Made by a program: the position numbers and the translations under genes
DNA from: Chloroflexota bacterium
GTDB lineage: Bacteria > Chloroflexota > UBA6077 > FW602-bin22 > JACPRP01
DNA: 50,848 nucleotides
Assembly: GCA_016189905.1 (NCBI GenBank)
Contig: JACPRP010000075.1
Location: 1-50,848, forward strand
Direction: 5' to 3'
Shown: positions 43,357 to 50,848 of the stretch, piece after piece
Position numbering within the stretch: the first letter of the stretch is position 1
Layout: each line of letters begins with the position of its first letter
Notes under the pieces: model-generated
Databases searched by the model: none
What the model was told of the DNA's origin: nothing
What the model saw: only the letters and a program-made list of their open reading frames with translations

Positions 43357-44547
43357 ATGTACCGTAAACGGCCACTCAGCTTTGGACTTCTCATAACGTT
43401 TGCTCTGGTCTTATCTTTTCTGATCGCGTGCGCCGTCGCTCCCACGCCGACGCCCACTTCGGCCCCCGCGCCCACCAAGGCGGCGGCTGAGCCGACGAAG
43501 GCTGCGCCCGCGCCCACGAAGGCTGCCGAAGCCACCAAGCCTGCGGCAGCGCCCACGAAGGCCGCCGCGGCTCCGAAACCGGCAGGACCGCCTGAAAAGG
43601 TGATAGTGGGTCTGAAGGGTAACGCTCCTGACGCCGGCTTCTTCATCGCCCTCGACAAGGGCTACTTCGCGCAGCAGAACATCGAGTTCACGACGCAGTC
43701 GTTCGACACGCTCGCTCAGTCTGTGCCCCCGCTCGCTACCGGTCAGATAGATGTGGGCGCTGGAGGCCTTTCCCCGGGCATATTCAACGCGGTGCAGAGA
43801 GATATCTCGATTAAAGTCGTGGCCGACAAGGGGCTTGCCAGCCCGGGCATGGGGTCCACCGCGCTGGTCGTCCGGAAAGATCTGTGGGATTCAGGCGCGA
43901 TCAAAGAAATCAAGGACCTTAAGGGCAGGAACGTCGCGCTGAACGCCGCGAAGGCCGGGTCGGCCACGCACGTCGTCATCGACATGGCCCTCTCGAAAGT
44001 CGGCCTCAGCTTGAAAGACATTAACATAATCGACGTCGGCTTTCCGGATATGAACGCCGCGTTCGCCAGCAAGGTCATAGACGCCTCCTTCCAGATCGAG
44101 CCGCTCGTGGCTAAAGGCGTCGAGCAGGGTCTGTTCCATCGCTGGGCAGGCATCGATGCGTTCTATCCCAACCAGCAGGTTGCTGTGGTCGCTTACTCGC
44201 CGAAGTTTGCCAAAGAGCGCAACGAGGTAGCCAAACGGTTTATGGTGGCGTACGTCAAAGGCCTTCGCGATTACAACGATGCCTTCGTCAAGAGGGATAA
44301 GAAGGCGCGCGACGAGGTGCTCCCGATCCTGATGAAGAACACCGATCTCAAGGACCGGAGCCTTTACGAGAAGGTCGAGTTCATCGGGCTGAATCCTGAC
44401 GGATATGTGAATGCCGATAGCATCGCGGCAGATCAGGATTGGTACGTCGCCAATGGCTTTCTGAATTCAAAGGCAAACTTGAAAGAGCTCATCGACAACC
44501 AGTTTGTCGATTACGCGATCCAGACACTGGGCAAGTATCAGAAGTAG
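43357..44547 (+). CDS. NMT1/SsuA-type ABC substrate-binding lipoprotein, intact
   Basis: 396 residues. The signal peptide ends in lipobox FLIAC. It is followed by a long linker built of Ala-Pro-Thr-Lys-Ala units (about residues 26-70) and a type II periplasmic binding domain (VIVGLKGNAPDAGFFIALDKGYFAQQ; GQIDVGAGGLSPGIFNA; GFPDMNAAFASKVIDASF). ATG 43357 has GGAGGAGG directly upstream. It is the complete member of a three-gene set in the window. No permease or ATPase gene is adjacent; an M29-like gene follows by 23 bases. Ligands of the family include sulfonates, taurine, nitrate and thiamin precursors. Confidence 0.92.
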   Translation: MYRKRPLSFGLLITFALVLSFLIACAVAPTPTPTSAPAPTKAAAEPTKAAPAPTKAAEATKPAAAPTKAAAAPKPAGPPEKVIVGLKGNAPDAGFFIALDKGYFAQQNIEFTTQSFDTLAQSVPPLATGQIDVGAGGLSPGIFNAVQRDISIKVVADKGLASPGMGSTALVVRKDLWDSGAIKEIKDLKGRNVALNAAKAGSATHVVIDMALSKVGLSLKDINIIDVGFPDMNAAFASKVIDASFQIEPLVAKGVEQGLFHRWAGIDAFYPNQQVAVVAYSPKFAKERNEVAKRFMVAYVKGLRDYNDAFVKRDKKARDEVLPILMKNTDLKDRSLYEKVEFIGLNPDGYVNADSIAADQDWYVANGFLNSKANLKELIDNQFVDYAIQTLGKYQK

Positions 44548-44570
44548 AGATCGAGGAGGACCATACATCT

Positions 44571-45959
44571 ATGTGCGAGCACCACGTTCACGATAACTGC
44601 GACGATTTGGATTGCGGCGCGACGGCGCAGGTGGGAGAGACGAAAGTCACCGATTTCGACGACCTGTTAACTCGTGCCCGCTTCATCCGCGACCTCCCCG
44701 AGTATCGCAGAGCCCGCGCTGGCTTCGTCGGCTTTGGCGCCACGAAAGCCGGGGACCGAGTGCTGCTGGCGGTAGATACGCAGTATGACCGCGACGTGGT
44801 CCAGGCCGTGGCCACGGCTCTGCGTGAAAGAGGCGCGCACGTCGATACGCTCTGGGTAGATTATGGTCCGGATCGAGAGTTCGAATACGAAGACGAGATC
44901 GCCGTGCTTATGCGCCGCGTCCCCTGGGCGGAGAATCCGCGGCGGTGGGAAGGCAGGCCGTGGATCGAGGAGATGGCTGAGCGTGAGAAATACGACCTGC
45001 TGATTCACGGCAAGGGCGGTCCGGTCTTGCAGAACACGCCGTATCGCTACGAGCAACTGCCCTGGCTGGGCCGCGAGCACTTCACGAGGTGGCAGACTAT
45101 GTACCCGCAGGAGTTGTTGAGCGCGATCAGCCAGACGACGTGGGACGTTATCTGGCAGAAGGGCAAAGGCGGCAGGGTGCATCTTACCGATCCGGAGGGA
45201 ACCGACCTCACCTTCACTCTTTTCGAGGATTACTACGGCACGTGCTTCGGCTGGGTACCCGAACCCAAGAAAGCCTATGGGCATCTCTTCGCCCATCCGA
45301 CGATCCCGCTGATCGACAAAGTAGACACGACTGGTGTCGCCGCTGGCACCACGAACCACTTCGGCCGTCCGTATCCAACCATCAAGGCGTGGGTGGAAGG
45401 CGGCTGTGTCCAGCGGATCGAGGGAGGCGCGGGCTACGGCGATGCCTGGCGCGACATGCTTGAGGAATCGCGCAAAACGCAGTATCCTTTCTTCCCTCGC
45501 CCCGGCCTTTTCTATCTCTTCGAGATGGCCATCGCCGGACATCCAAAGATCGTTCGTCCTGGCAACATCAATATGCTCAGCTCAGGAGGTCACGAGTGGG
45601 AGCGCCAGCGCTCCGGCATCATTCATCTTGGCTTCGGTACGATGTGGCGCCACGACCAGGAGGCGTGGGCCGCCGAGCGCCGCATCCTCTACGGGCATCT
45701 GCATATCCACCTGCTCTTTCCGACCTATGAGCTGACGACCAGGGAGGGCGAAGTCATCAAGGTGATCGATAAGGGCCGTCTGACGTCGCTCGACGATCCG
45801 AAGGTGCGCGCTATCGCGGCGAAGTACGGCGACCCCGACGAGCTGCTGCGGGAGGACTGGATTCCCGACATCCCCGGCATCAACCTCGGGGGCAGCTATG
45901 ACGACTACGGCCGCGACCCCGCAAGCTGGATCTACAAAGCGGTGGCCGGGAAGATCTGA
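44571..45959 (+). CDS. M29 aminopeptidase-like protein
   Basis: 462-residue soluble protein. The middle and end resemble the thermophilic aminopeptidase T/AmpS (M29) layout: AGDRVLLAVDTQYDRDVVQAVATALRERGAHV near the N-terminus, and IIHLGFGTMWRHDQEAW and GHLHIHLLFPTYEL near the C-terminus. His and acidic residues there could bind metal. A His/Cys-rich start (MCEHHVHDNCDDLDCG) is unusual. ATG 44571 follows GAGGAGG by 11 bases; the longer frame from 44439 overlaps the lipoprotein gene and is rejected. It is probably cotranscribed with the binding protein. Peptidase activity is uncertain. Confidence 0.65.
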   Translation: MCEHHVHDNCDDLDCGATAQVGETKVTDFDDLLTRARFIRDLPEYRRARAGFVGFGATKAGDRVLLAVDTQYDRDVVQAVATALRERGAHVDTLWVDYGPDREFEYEDEIAVLMRRVPWAENPRRWEGRPWIEEMAEREKYDLLIHGKGGPVLQNTPYRYEQLPWLGREHFTRWQTMYPQELLSAISQTTWDVIWQKGKGGRVHLTDPEGTDLTFTLFEDYYGTCFGWVPEPKKAYGHLFAHPTIPLIDKVDTTGVAAGTTNHFGRPYPTIKAWVEGGCVQRIEGGAGYGDAWRDMLEESRKTQYPFFPRPGLFYLFEMAIAGHPKIVRPGNINMLSSGGHEWERQRSGIIHLGFGTMWRHDQEAWAAERRILYGHLHIHLLFPTYELTTREGEVIKVIDKGRLTSLDDPKVRAIAAKYGDPDELLREDWIPDIPGINLGGSYDDYGRDPASWIYKAVAGKI

Positions 45960-46030
45960 CCCTCTGGCCAGTTCGACAGCACCACGGTGACTTCGAATGT
46001 ATGAAGCTAACAGGGTGTGAACGATCTCAT

Positions 46031-46059
46031 TAACGTAGGGGCGACCGGCCGGTCGCCCC
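46031..46059. repeat. Palindromic intergenic repeat, copy 2
   Basis: GGGGCGACCGGCCGGTCGCC plus CC (46038-46059) is a perfect 22-base palindrome preceded by TAACGTA. It matches the core of 18717-18752. Like that copy it lies in a tail-to-tail spacer, here between the M29-like and PAP2 genes, and may end transcription from both sides. Confidence 0.65.
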
Positions 46060-46170
46060 ATTTGCACCAGGCTAAGACGCGATTCAACGAAGAAAGGTCC
46101 CATGTGGACGATCAGCCTAGCCATCTCCCTCACGCCTGAGCTATCCATTACTCACATCTCGCTGGAACGA

Positions 46171-46863
46171 TCAATCTTTGGCCGATCGCGATCCCTCACT
46201 GAGCCACCCTTGGGTTGCCAGCCAGACCGCGAGGATAGTCACCAATCCGCCGAGCAAGTATCCTCCGATCACGTCGCTCAGCCAGTGCTCGCCCGCGTAG
46301 ACGCGGGTGACCCCGACCAAGAGCGCGACAATGCCCAGGGAAGCCAGCCATAGATACTTCGCGAGCGAGTGCGACAGGAGGCGCCAGACCAGAAACCCGC
46401 CGTAGCCGCAAAGGAAGGCGGCCCGCGTGACGTGCCCGCTCGGGAAAGAGAAGAAGCTCTCTGATATTTTGGCGCTCGGCAATGAGAATGGGAACGTGTA
46501 CCGGTGCGCGAAGAGGGCGCCTGGCCCGTTCTGCGCGATCAGCGACTTGGATAGCACCACCGCCGGCAGCAGGGTCAGCAGGAGCAGCAAGCCGATCGCT
46601 TCCCGGCGATATCCCTTTCTGTAGAGCAGGAAAGCGCCGAGAATGGCTGCGGGAGCCTGGACCTCTGCCGCCCCTATAAGACTGATAATCGACGAGACGA
46701 AATCGAGGGGCAGAAACGATACGGTTTGAAGCGTCCTCGTCGCGTCGGCGTCGAGACTGATAAGCCGACTGCTGGCCACCAGGAAGGTGAGCAGAGCATA
46801 CGAGAAGGCGATTAACAGGGCCAGGCCATAGCCTTGTGGACGGCGAGATCTTTGAGCGCTCAT
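46171..46863 (-). CDS. PAP2-family membrane phosphatase
   Basis: 230-residue protein with about six membrane helices. The three phosphatase motifs are visible: KSLIAQNGPG, SFPSGHVTRA (PSGH) and GVTRVYAGEHWLSDV (R-x5-H-x3-D). Substrates of the family include undecaprenyl pyrophosphate and phosphatidic acid. ATG 46863 is chosen; no ribosome site precedes it, and a TATAAT box ends nine bases upstream, which suggests a leaderless message. It is divergent from the Sdh operon. Confidence 0.88.
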   Translation of the reverse strand: MSAQRSRRPQGYGLALLIAFSYALLTFLVASSRLISLDADATRTLQTVSFLPLDFVSSIISLIGAAEVQAPAAILGAFLLYRKGYRREAIGLLLLLTLLPAVVLSKSLIAQNGPGALFAHRYTFPFSLPSAKISESFFSFPSGHVTRAAFLCGYGGFLVWRLLSHSLAKYLWLASLGIVALLVGVTRVYAGEHWLSDVIGGYLLGGLVTILAVWLATQGWLSEGSRSAKD

Positions 46864-46872
46864 CAAGACGCT

Positions 46873-46878
46873 ATTATA
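46873..46878 (-). promoter_or_regulatory. Minus-strand -10 box very close to the PAP2 start
   Basis: TATAAT at 46873-46878 (minus strand) is nine bases from ATG 46863, so transcription would begin 2-4 bases before the start codon. The -35 position (GGGGCG) does not match consensus. Confidence 0.4.
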
Positions 46879-46889
46879 CCACAGCGACG

Positions 46890-46918
46890 TTGACACGCCC
46901 CAGCCCCGGGCGTATAAT
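46890..46918 (+). promoter_or_regulatory. Full-consensus promoter of the Sdh operon; spacer 46864-47182
   Basis: TTGACA (46890-46895), 17 bases, TATAAT (46913-46918): every base matches the sigma70 consensus. The leader to ATG 47183 is about 260 nt. The open frame running through it from 46976 is in phase with sdhA but has no similarity or ribosome site and is not counted as coding. Confidence 0.8.
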
Positions 46919-47182
46919 CGTTCTAGGATCGGTGGCAGTTTTCTCTAGAGCGCGGGAGCATCGAAAGCAGAATGCTTGTTTCAAAAGCAAAGCAATCCTG
47001 GGCAACGAACCCCGTGCACAATCTGTCGATGTCCGTGTCACCCGGAGCCTCACAGTTCCACGTCGAGAACGAGAACCCGATCTTCCCCAGACGCTCGCGA
47101 CGACTTGAGCCCCCACTCTGGAATAGTTACTCGACAATGCGTGGCGCGCCAGGTAATCTCATTTCTGAGGACGGTGATCACA

Positions 47183-48850
47183 ATGCTTGAATACGACGTA
47201 GTGGTGGTTGGCGCTGGACTGGCGGGCATGCGCGCCGCGATCGAGGCCGCTAAGGCGTCGAAGGTGACGGTGCTTTCTAAAGTCCATCCAGTTAGAAGCC
47301 ACTCCGGCGCCGCGCAAGGAGGCATCAACGCGGCGCTCGGGCCTGACGACTCCACCGAATCCCACGCTTTCGATACGGTTAAGGGCAGCGATTACCTTGG
47401 GGATCAGGATGCCATCGAAATCCTCTGCCGTGAAGCGCCAGATGACATCGTCGAGCTGGAGCATATGGGTACCGTCTTCTCCCGCGACGCCAACGGCAGG
47501 ATCGCACAACGGCCTTTTGGCGGCGCGGGCTTCCCCCGCACCTGCTTTGCCGCCGACATCACGGGCTTGGTGATCCTGCACGCGCTTTACGAGCAAATGC
47601 TGAAAACCGGAATCAAGGTTTTCGAGGAATGGGTGGTGACTTCCCTCGTCGTCGACGATAACAAGATCCGTGGCATCATCGCGATCGATATGCGTTCGGG
47701 GAGGCTCGAAGCGATCAAGGCGAAAGCGGTCGTCCTTGCCACAGGCGGCTGTGGACCCGTCTTTCACAACAGCTCGAACGCGCTGATCAGCACGGGCGAC
47801 GGCATGAGCCTGGCTTATCGCGCTGGAGCCCCGTTGATGGATATGGAGTTCATGCAGTTTCATCCCACGACCCTTAAGGCCAACGGCGTGCTGATCACCG
47901 AAGGGGCGCGAGGCGAAGGTGGCCATCTCCTGAACGCCCTGGGTGAGCGCTTCATGGCCAGGTATGCGCCGCAGAAGATGGAGCTTGCCAGCCGCGACGT
48001 CGTCTCCCGTGCTGAGCAGACAGAAATCGAGGAGGGACGCGGGATCGATGGCTGCATCCTGGTCGACCTGCGGCACCTGGGGGCCAGGAAGATCAAGGAG
48101 CGGCTGCTGCAGATTCGCGAGCTGGCGATCGATATCGCCGGCGTGGACCCCATCGAGGAGCCAATCCCTGTCAGGCCGGGCGCACACTATTCGATGGGGG
48201 GCTTGAAGACCGACGTGTCCGGCGCGACACTTGTTCCGGGCTTATTCGCCGCCGGAGAGTGCGCCTGCGTCAGCGTTCACGGCGCAAACCGTCTGGGCGG
48301 CAATTCCCTGCTGGAGACGATCGTCTTCGGCCGCAGATCCGGCAAGGCGGCAGGGGAGTTTGCCGCCAGCGTGGCTGCGCCCGCTTTCCCCGAGAGCGCG
48401 ATCCGCGACGCAGATGCGCGCATCGAGGGCATCCTCAAGCGCGATGACGGCGAGAAGGGCTATGCGCTGCGCCGCGAGCTTCAGGAGACGACGCACGAGA
48501 ACCTCGGTATCTATCGCACGGCAGGCAGGATACAGCGCTGCGTCGAGAAGGTGACCGAGATCAAAGAACGGTACGCCAGCGTTATCGTGCAGGACAAGGG
48601 TCGCATATTCAACACCGATCTCGTCAGCGCCATCGAGACGGGTTATCTGATCGACCTGGCGCAGGCTATGGCGGCCGGCGCGCTCGCGCGCGAGGAAAGC
48701 AGGGGAGCCCATTCGCGGCGAGACTTCCCGAGCCGCGACGACGATAAATGGCTCAAGCACACCCTGGCCTACTGGACGCCTAACGGGCCCAGACTCGACT
48801 ATCTCGACGTTACCATCACTAAGTGGCCGCCGGCCGAGAGGAGTTACTAA
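47183..48850 (+). CDS. sdhA: Succinate dehydrogenase/fumarate reductase flavoprotein subunit
   Basis: 555-residue catalytic subunit. The FAD-binding N-terminus is VVVVGAGLAGMRAAIEAAK. His40 in RSHSGAAQGGINAALG is the expected covalent-FAD residue. Substrate-site motifs are MEFMQFHPTT, TEGARGEGG, RPGAHYSMGG and ANRLGGNSLLETIVFGR. The C-terminus is normal (LAYWTPNGPRLDYLDV). The start at ATG 47183 matches family N-termini. The next gene follows with no gap. The direction (succinate oxidation or fumarate reduction) cannot be told from sequence. Confidence 0.96.
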   Translation: MLEYDVVVVGAGLAGMRAAIEAAKASKVTVLSKVHPVRSHSGAAQGGINAALGPDDSTESHAFDTVKGSDYLGDQDAIEILCREAPDDIVELEHMGTVFSRDANGRIAQRPFGGAGFPRTCFAADITGLVILHALYEQMLKTGIKVFEEWVVTSLVVDDNKIRGIIAIDMRSGRLEAIKAKAVVLATGGCGPVFHNSSNALISTGDGMSLAYRAGAPLMDMEFMQFHPTTLKANGVLITEGARGEGGHLLNALGERFMARYAPQKMELASRDVVSRAEQTEIEEGRGIDGCILVDLRHLGARKIKERLLQIRELAIDIAGVDPIEEPIPVRPGAHYSMGGLKTDVSGATLVPGLFAAGECACVSVHGANRLGGNSLLETIVFGRRSGKAAGEFAASVAAPAFPESAIRDADARIEGILKRDDGEKGYALRRELQETTHENLGIYRTAGRIQRCVEKVTEIKERYASVIVQDKGRIFNTDLVSAIETGYLIDLAQAMAAGALAREESRGAHSRRDFPSRDDDKWLKHTLAYWTPNGPRLDYLDVTITKWPPAERSY

Positions 48851-49795
48851 ATGCTCGCCACTTTCAAGATACAGAAGTTCAATCCCGAGACGGACGGCAA
48901 AGCCCATTATCGCGATTACGAGATCGAGCTTCCCGAAAGGGCAACTGTTCTTGAAGCGATAATCGCCATCAAGGAGCAGTTGGACGGGACGTTGAGCTTC
49001 CGTTGCGCCTGCCGCAGCGCCATCTGTGGCTCTTGCGCGATGCGCATCAACAGTTGCGCCAGGCTGGCCTGCAAAACCAAGGTCGCCGATGAGGTCGCCC
49101 GCTTTGGTACCGTTCTGATCGAGCCGCTGCAGAAGCTGAAGGTCATCAAGGACCTGATCGTCGATATGGACCCCTTCTGGCGGATGGTCGAGAAGGTTAG
49201 GCCCTGGCTGATGCCGGACCCGCACGAAACACCCCCTGAGCGCGAAAGGCTCGTCGCGCAGGGCACCGACCGCGACGTGATGCGAGACTCGCTCTGCATC
49301 TTCTGCGCGTGCTGCCACACGGACTGCAACGTCACGGAGATCGAGCCCGGGTTCGTCGGTCCCGCCGCGCTGGCGCGCGGCCATCGCTACGTGGCCGATA
49401 CCCGAGATGGCGCCACCGAGCAAAGAATTCGCTTGCTGAGCGATTCCCACGGCATCTGGGAGTGCGCTCGCTGCTTTGTCTGCACCCAGGTCTGTCCCAA
49501 AGGGGTCGATCCTCGCGAATCCATCAGGCAGATCGGCCACCTGGCTTTCGAGCGGGGCCTGGTCTCCGACGATGGCGCCAGGCACGCGCAGGCTTTTCTA
49601 GATTCCGTGAAGGCGAGCGGCCGCTTGAACGAGGCAACCCTGCCCTTGAAGACCAGAGGCCTCGGGGTGCTCGGTATGACGCCGCTGGCCATCAGGATGT
49701 TCTTGAAGGGTAAGGTGCCATTCCCCCTGCAGAAGCCGGTGCCGGACGTGGAAGAGATCAGAAAGATATTCGAGCTCACGGAGAAGAAGAGATGA
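48851..49795 (+). CDS. sdhB: Succinate dehydrogenase/fumarate reductase iron-sulfur subunit
   Basis: 314-residue electron-transfer subunit, longer than the usual ~240 because of a C-terminal extension (from about 250). The [2Fe-2S] site is formed by C54, C59, C62 and C74 (CRSAICGSC; ARLAC), with extra Cys at 52 and 69. Further clusters are formed by CIFCACCHTDC and CARCFVCTQVCPKG. ATG directly follows the sdhA stop. The stop overlaps the next gene by four bases. Confidence 0.95.
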   Translation: MLATFKIQKFNPETDGKAHYRDYEIELPERATVLEAIIAIKEQLDGTLSFRCACRSAICGSCAMRINSCARLACKTKVADEVARFGTVLIEPLQKLKVIKDLIVDMDPFWRMVEKVRPWLMPDPHETPPERERLVAQGTDRDVMRDSLCIFCACCHTDCNVTEIEPGFVGPAALARGHRYVADTRDGATEQRIRLLSDSHGIWECARCFVCTQVCPKGVDPRESIRQIGHLAFERGLVSDDGARHAQAFLDSVKASGRLNEATLPLKTRGLGVLGMTPLAIRMFLKGKVPFPLQKPVPDVEEIRKIFELTEKKR

Positions 49796-50706
49796 GATAC
49801 GCGTACTACACCGGTTGCGTGGCCGAAGAGAGCACCAGCGAGCTCGATTATTCGACGCAGCGGGTTTGCGAAAAGCTTGGCATCAGGCTGGAGAAGATGA
49901 AATCGGCGTCTTGCTGTGGCGCCAGCGATATCGACGAGGTTAACCTCGACCTCTCTCGTGCCCTCAATGGCCGAACTCTGGCGCTCGCCGAGCGTGATGG
50001 CCTGGACATCATCACTATCTGCAACGTTTGCACTCTGACCTTGCGCACGGTCAATAAGAACCTCAAGGAGAATCCCGACATCCTCGACGCGACCAACCAG
50101 GTTCTGGGGCAGATCGGGATGAAATACAACGGCGGCGTGGAGGTAACGCATTTTCTATGGGTGCTGATGAAGGATTTCGGCATCGAGCGCCTCAAGCCAT
50201 TTGTCTCCCGCCCGCTCGCCGGCCTCAAAGTAGCGCCGTTCTACGGCTGCCAGATACTGCGTCCCGCCGATAAGCTGGGGTTCGAAGACCCTTATAATCC
50301 CACCTCGCTGGAAACCATCATCGCCGCGCTGGGCGCCGACCCCGTGGATTACGCCGGCAAGACCAAGTGCTGCGCCTTCTTAATCTCGCTGGCCCGGGAG
50401 AAGACCGCATCGGCCGTGCTGGGGCAGCAGCTCTGGGACGGCAAGACTGCGGGCGCCGATTGCATGGTCACGCCATGCCCGCTATGCCACATCTCGCTCG
50501 ACGCGTTTCAGACGATGGCCGAGAAACAGCTTGGCCGCGACATCCGTCTCCCGATCTTCCACCTGCCACAGCTAGTAGGCCTGGCCATCGGCCTCGATCC
50601 CGCCGAACTCAAGCTCTCCCGCCACATGGTTTCGCTGGATGGCATATTGGCGAAGCTTCGCGGCAGAGCCCCAGCCGGCGTCGTGTCGGGAGCGCCGGGG
50701 GAGTAG
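49792..50706 (+). CDS. CCG-domain subunit (SdhE/HdrB-like) of succinate:quinone oxidoreductase
   Basis: 304-residue protein with two CCG-type domains as in HdrB and in the third subunit of type E succinate:quinone oxidoreductases. The first reads YYTGCVAEE, KSASCCGAS and CNVC. The second reads FYGCQILRP, TKCCAFL and CPLC; here the Gly of the second C-C-G is Ala. No membrane helix is present, so it would attach to the membrane peripherally. Its four-base overlap with sdhB makes it part of the Sdh complex, replacing cytochrome-type anchors. Confidence 0.9.
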   Translation: MRYAYYTGCVAEESTSELDYSTQRVCEKLGIRLEKMKSASCCGASDIDEVNLDLSRALNGRTLALAERDGLDIITICNVCTLTLRTVNKNLKENPDILDATNQVLGQIGMKYNGGVEVTHFLWVLMKDFGIERLKPFVSRPLAGLKVAPFYGCQILRPADKLGFEDPYNPTSLETIIAALGADPVDYAGKTKCCAFLISLAREKTASAVLGQQLWDGKTAGADCMVTPCPLCHISLDAFQTMAEKQLGRDIRLPIFHLPQLVGLAIGLDPAELKLSRHMVSLDGILAKLRGRAPAGVVSGAPGE

Positions 50707-50789
50707 ATCACAGATATCTTTGGGGTCCGGTCAACACCCAGCGGCGCTTTATACTTTTTCTCTCCCTATAGCAGTTTGCAAAGGATTTT

Positions 50790-50838
50790 GGCTAGCGGAG
50801 CAGCCACCGATATATCGAGCGTATGCAATGTAGCGCGG
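50790..50838 (+). repeat. 49-base element, copy 2, at right edge
   Basis: It matches 25201-25249 at 36 of 49 positions without gaps. It lies after the Sdh operon and ten bases from the window end, so the gene it precedes is not visible. The spacer from 50707 contains no other clear feature. Confidence 0.45.
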
Positions 50839-50848
50839 GGGCTCGTCC

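Noticed and set aside
46976..47182. In-frame N-terminal extension of sdhA
   Set aside because: Composition is unlike the flavoprotein, and the family N-terminus starts at ATG 47183 with the FAD-binding motif directly after it.
48242..49585. 447-codon minus-strand open frame
   Set aside because: Overlaps sdhA and sdhB on the opposite strand; no family resemblance.

Overview
The window looks like a chromosomal segment of an uncultured-type Chloroflexota bacterium, perhaps Dehalococcoidia-like. This is inferred from gene content rather than from a marker gene. It carries several lone ABC substrate-binding lipoproteins with Pro/Thr/Ala-rich linkers after the lipobox. It also has a gliding-type ABC export operon ending in a DUF4340 protein, many stand-alone catabolic enzymes of aromatic or heterocyclic compound families, and a succinate dehydrogenase with a CCG-domain subunit in place of cytochrome anchors. 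DNA is visibly GC-rich, Shine-Dalgarno sites are strong (GGAGG), and sigma70-like promoters (TTGACA-17-TATAAT type) are easy to see. I found no rRNA, tRNA or CRISPR array.

Layout. 1-1033: end of an insertion sequence, with a transposase running off the left edge and a palindrome at its outer end. 1388-5183: ABC ATPase, ABC-2 permease, GldG-like auxiliary protein and DUF4340 protein, tightly coupled. 5294-5935: UPF0173 metal-dependent hydrolase. 5947-9558 (minus strand): coupled operon of a cysteine-less OsmC protein, an acyl-CoA dehydrogenase-fold flavoprotein lacking the usual catalytic Glu motif, a leaderless PhnD-like binding-protein-fold protein and a MetE-like protein. 9960-13887 (minus): housekeeping block rho, fructose-6-phosphate aldolase/transaldolase and pyrG, with long structured leaders before pyrG and rho. 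14192-15287 (minus): carboxymuconolactone decarboxylase-like and cyclase-family proteins. 15807-18677 (plus): an orphan molybdenum hydroxylase large subunit and a CoxG-like protein. 18861-25096 (minus): Leu/Ile/Val-type binding lipoprotein, cysteine hydrolase, CocE-type hydrolase, UbiD-type decarboxylase and a broken NMT1-type binding protein. 25298-26542: divergent M24-fold protein with lost metal ligands.

26947-36028 (plus) is a defence island: hsdM, hsdS, an XRE-ImmA/IrrE regulator, a DUF4411 PIN-like protein and hsdR, joined by 1-4 nt overlaps, followed by a small antitoxin-like protein and an unknown 295-residue protein. 36240-40346 (minus) is a three-subunit molybdopterin oxidoreductase (catalytic, four-cluster ferredoxin-like and NrfD membrane subunits) preceded by a truncated binding-protein remnant. 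40896-42977 is a membrane glycosyltransferase; 43357-45959 an intact NMT1-type lipoprotein with an M29-like protein; 46171-46863 a PAP2 phosphatase. 47183-50706 is sdhA-sdhB-CCG subunit behind a full-consensus promoter.

Together the genes suggest a respiratory heterotroph that scavenges organic acids, aromatics or organosulfur compounds. Binding lipoproteins are paired with decarboxylases, hydrolases and flavin/molybdenum oxidoreductases, and electrons probably pass to quinones through the NrfD-anchored complex and the Sdh complex. Substrates cannot be read from the sequence. Small palindromic repeats recur in intergenic spacers, and two of three NMT1-type binding-protein genes are decayed.
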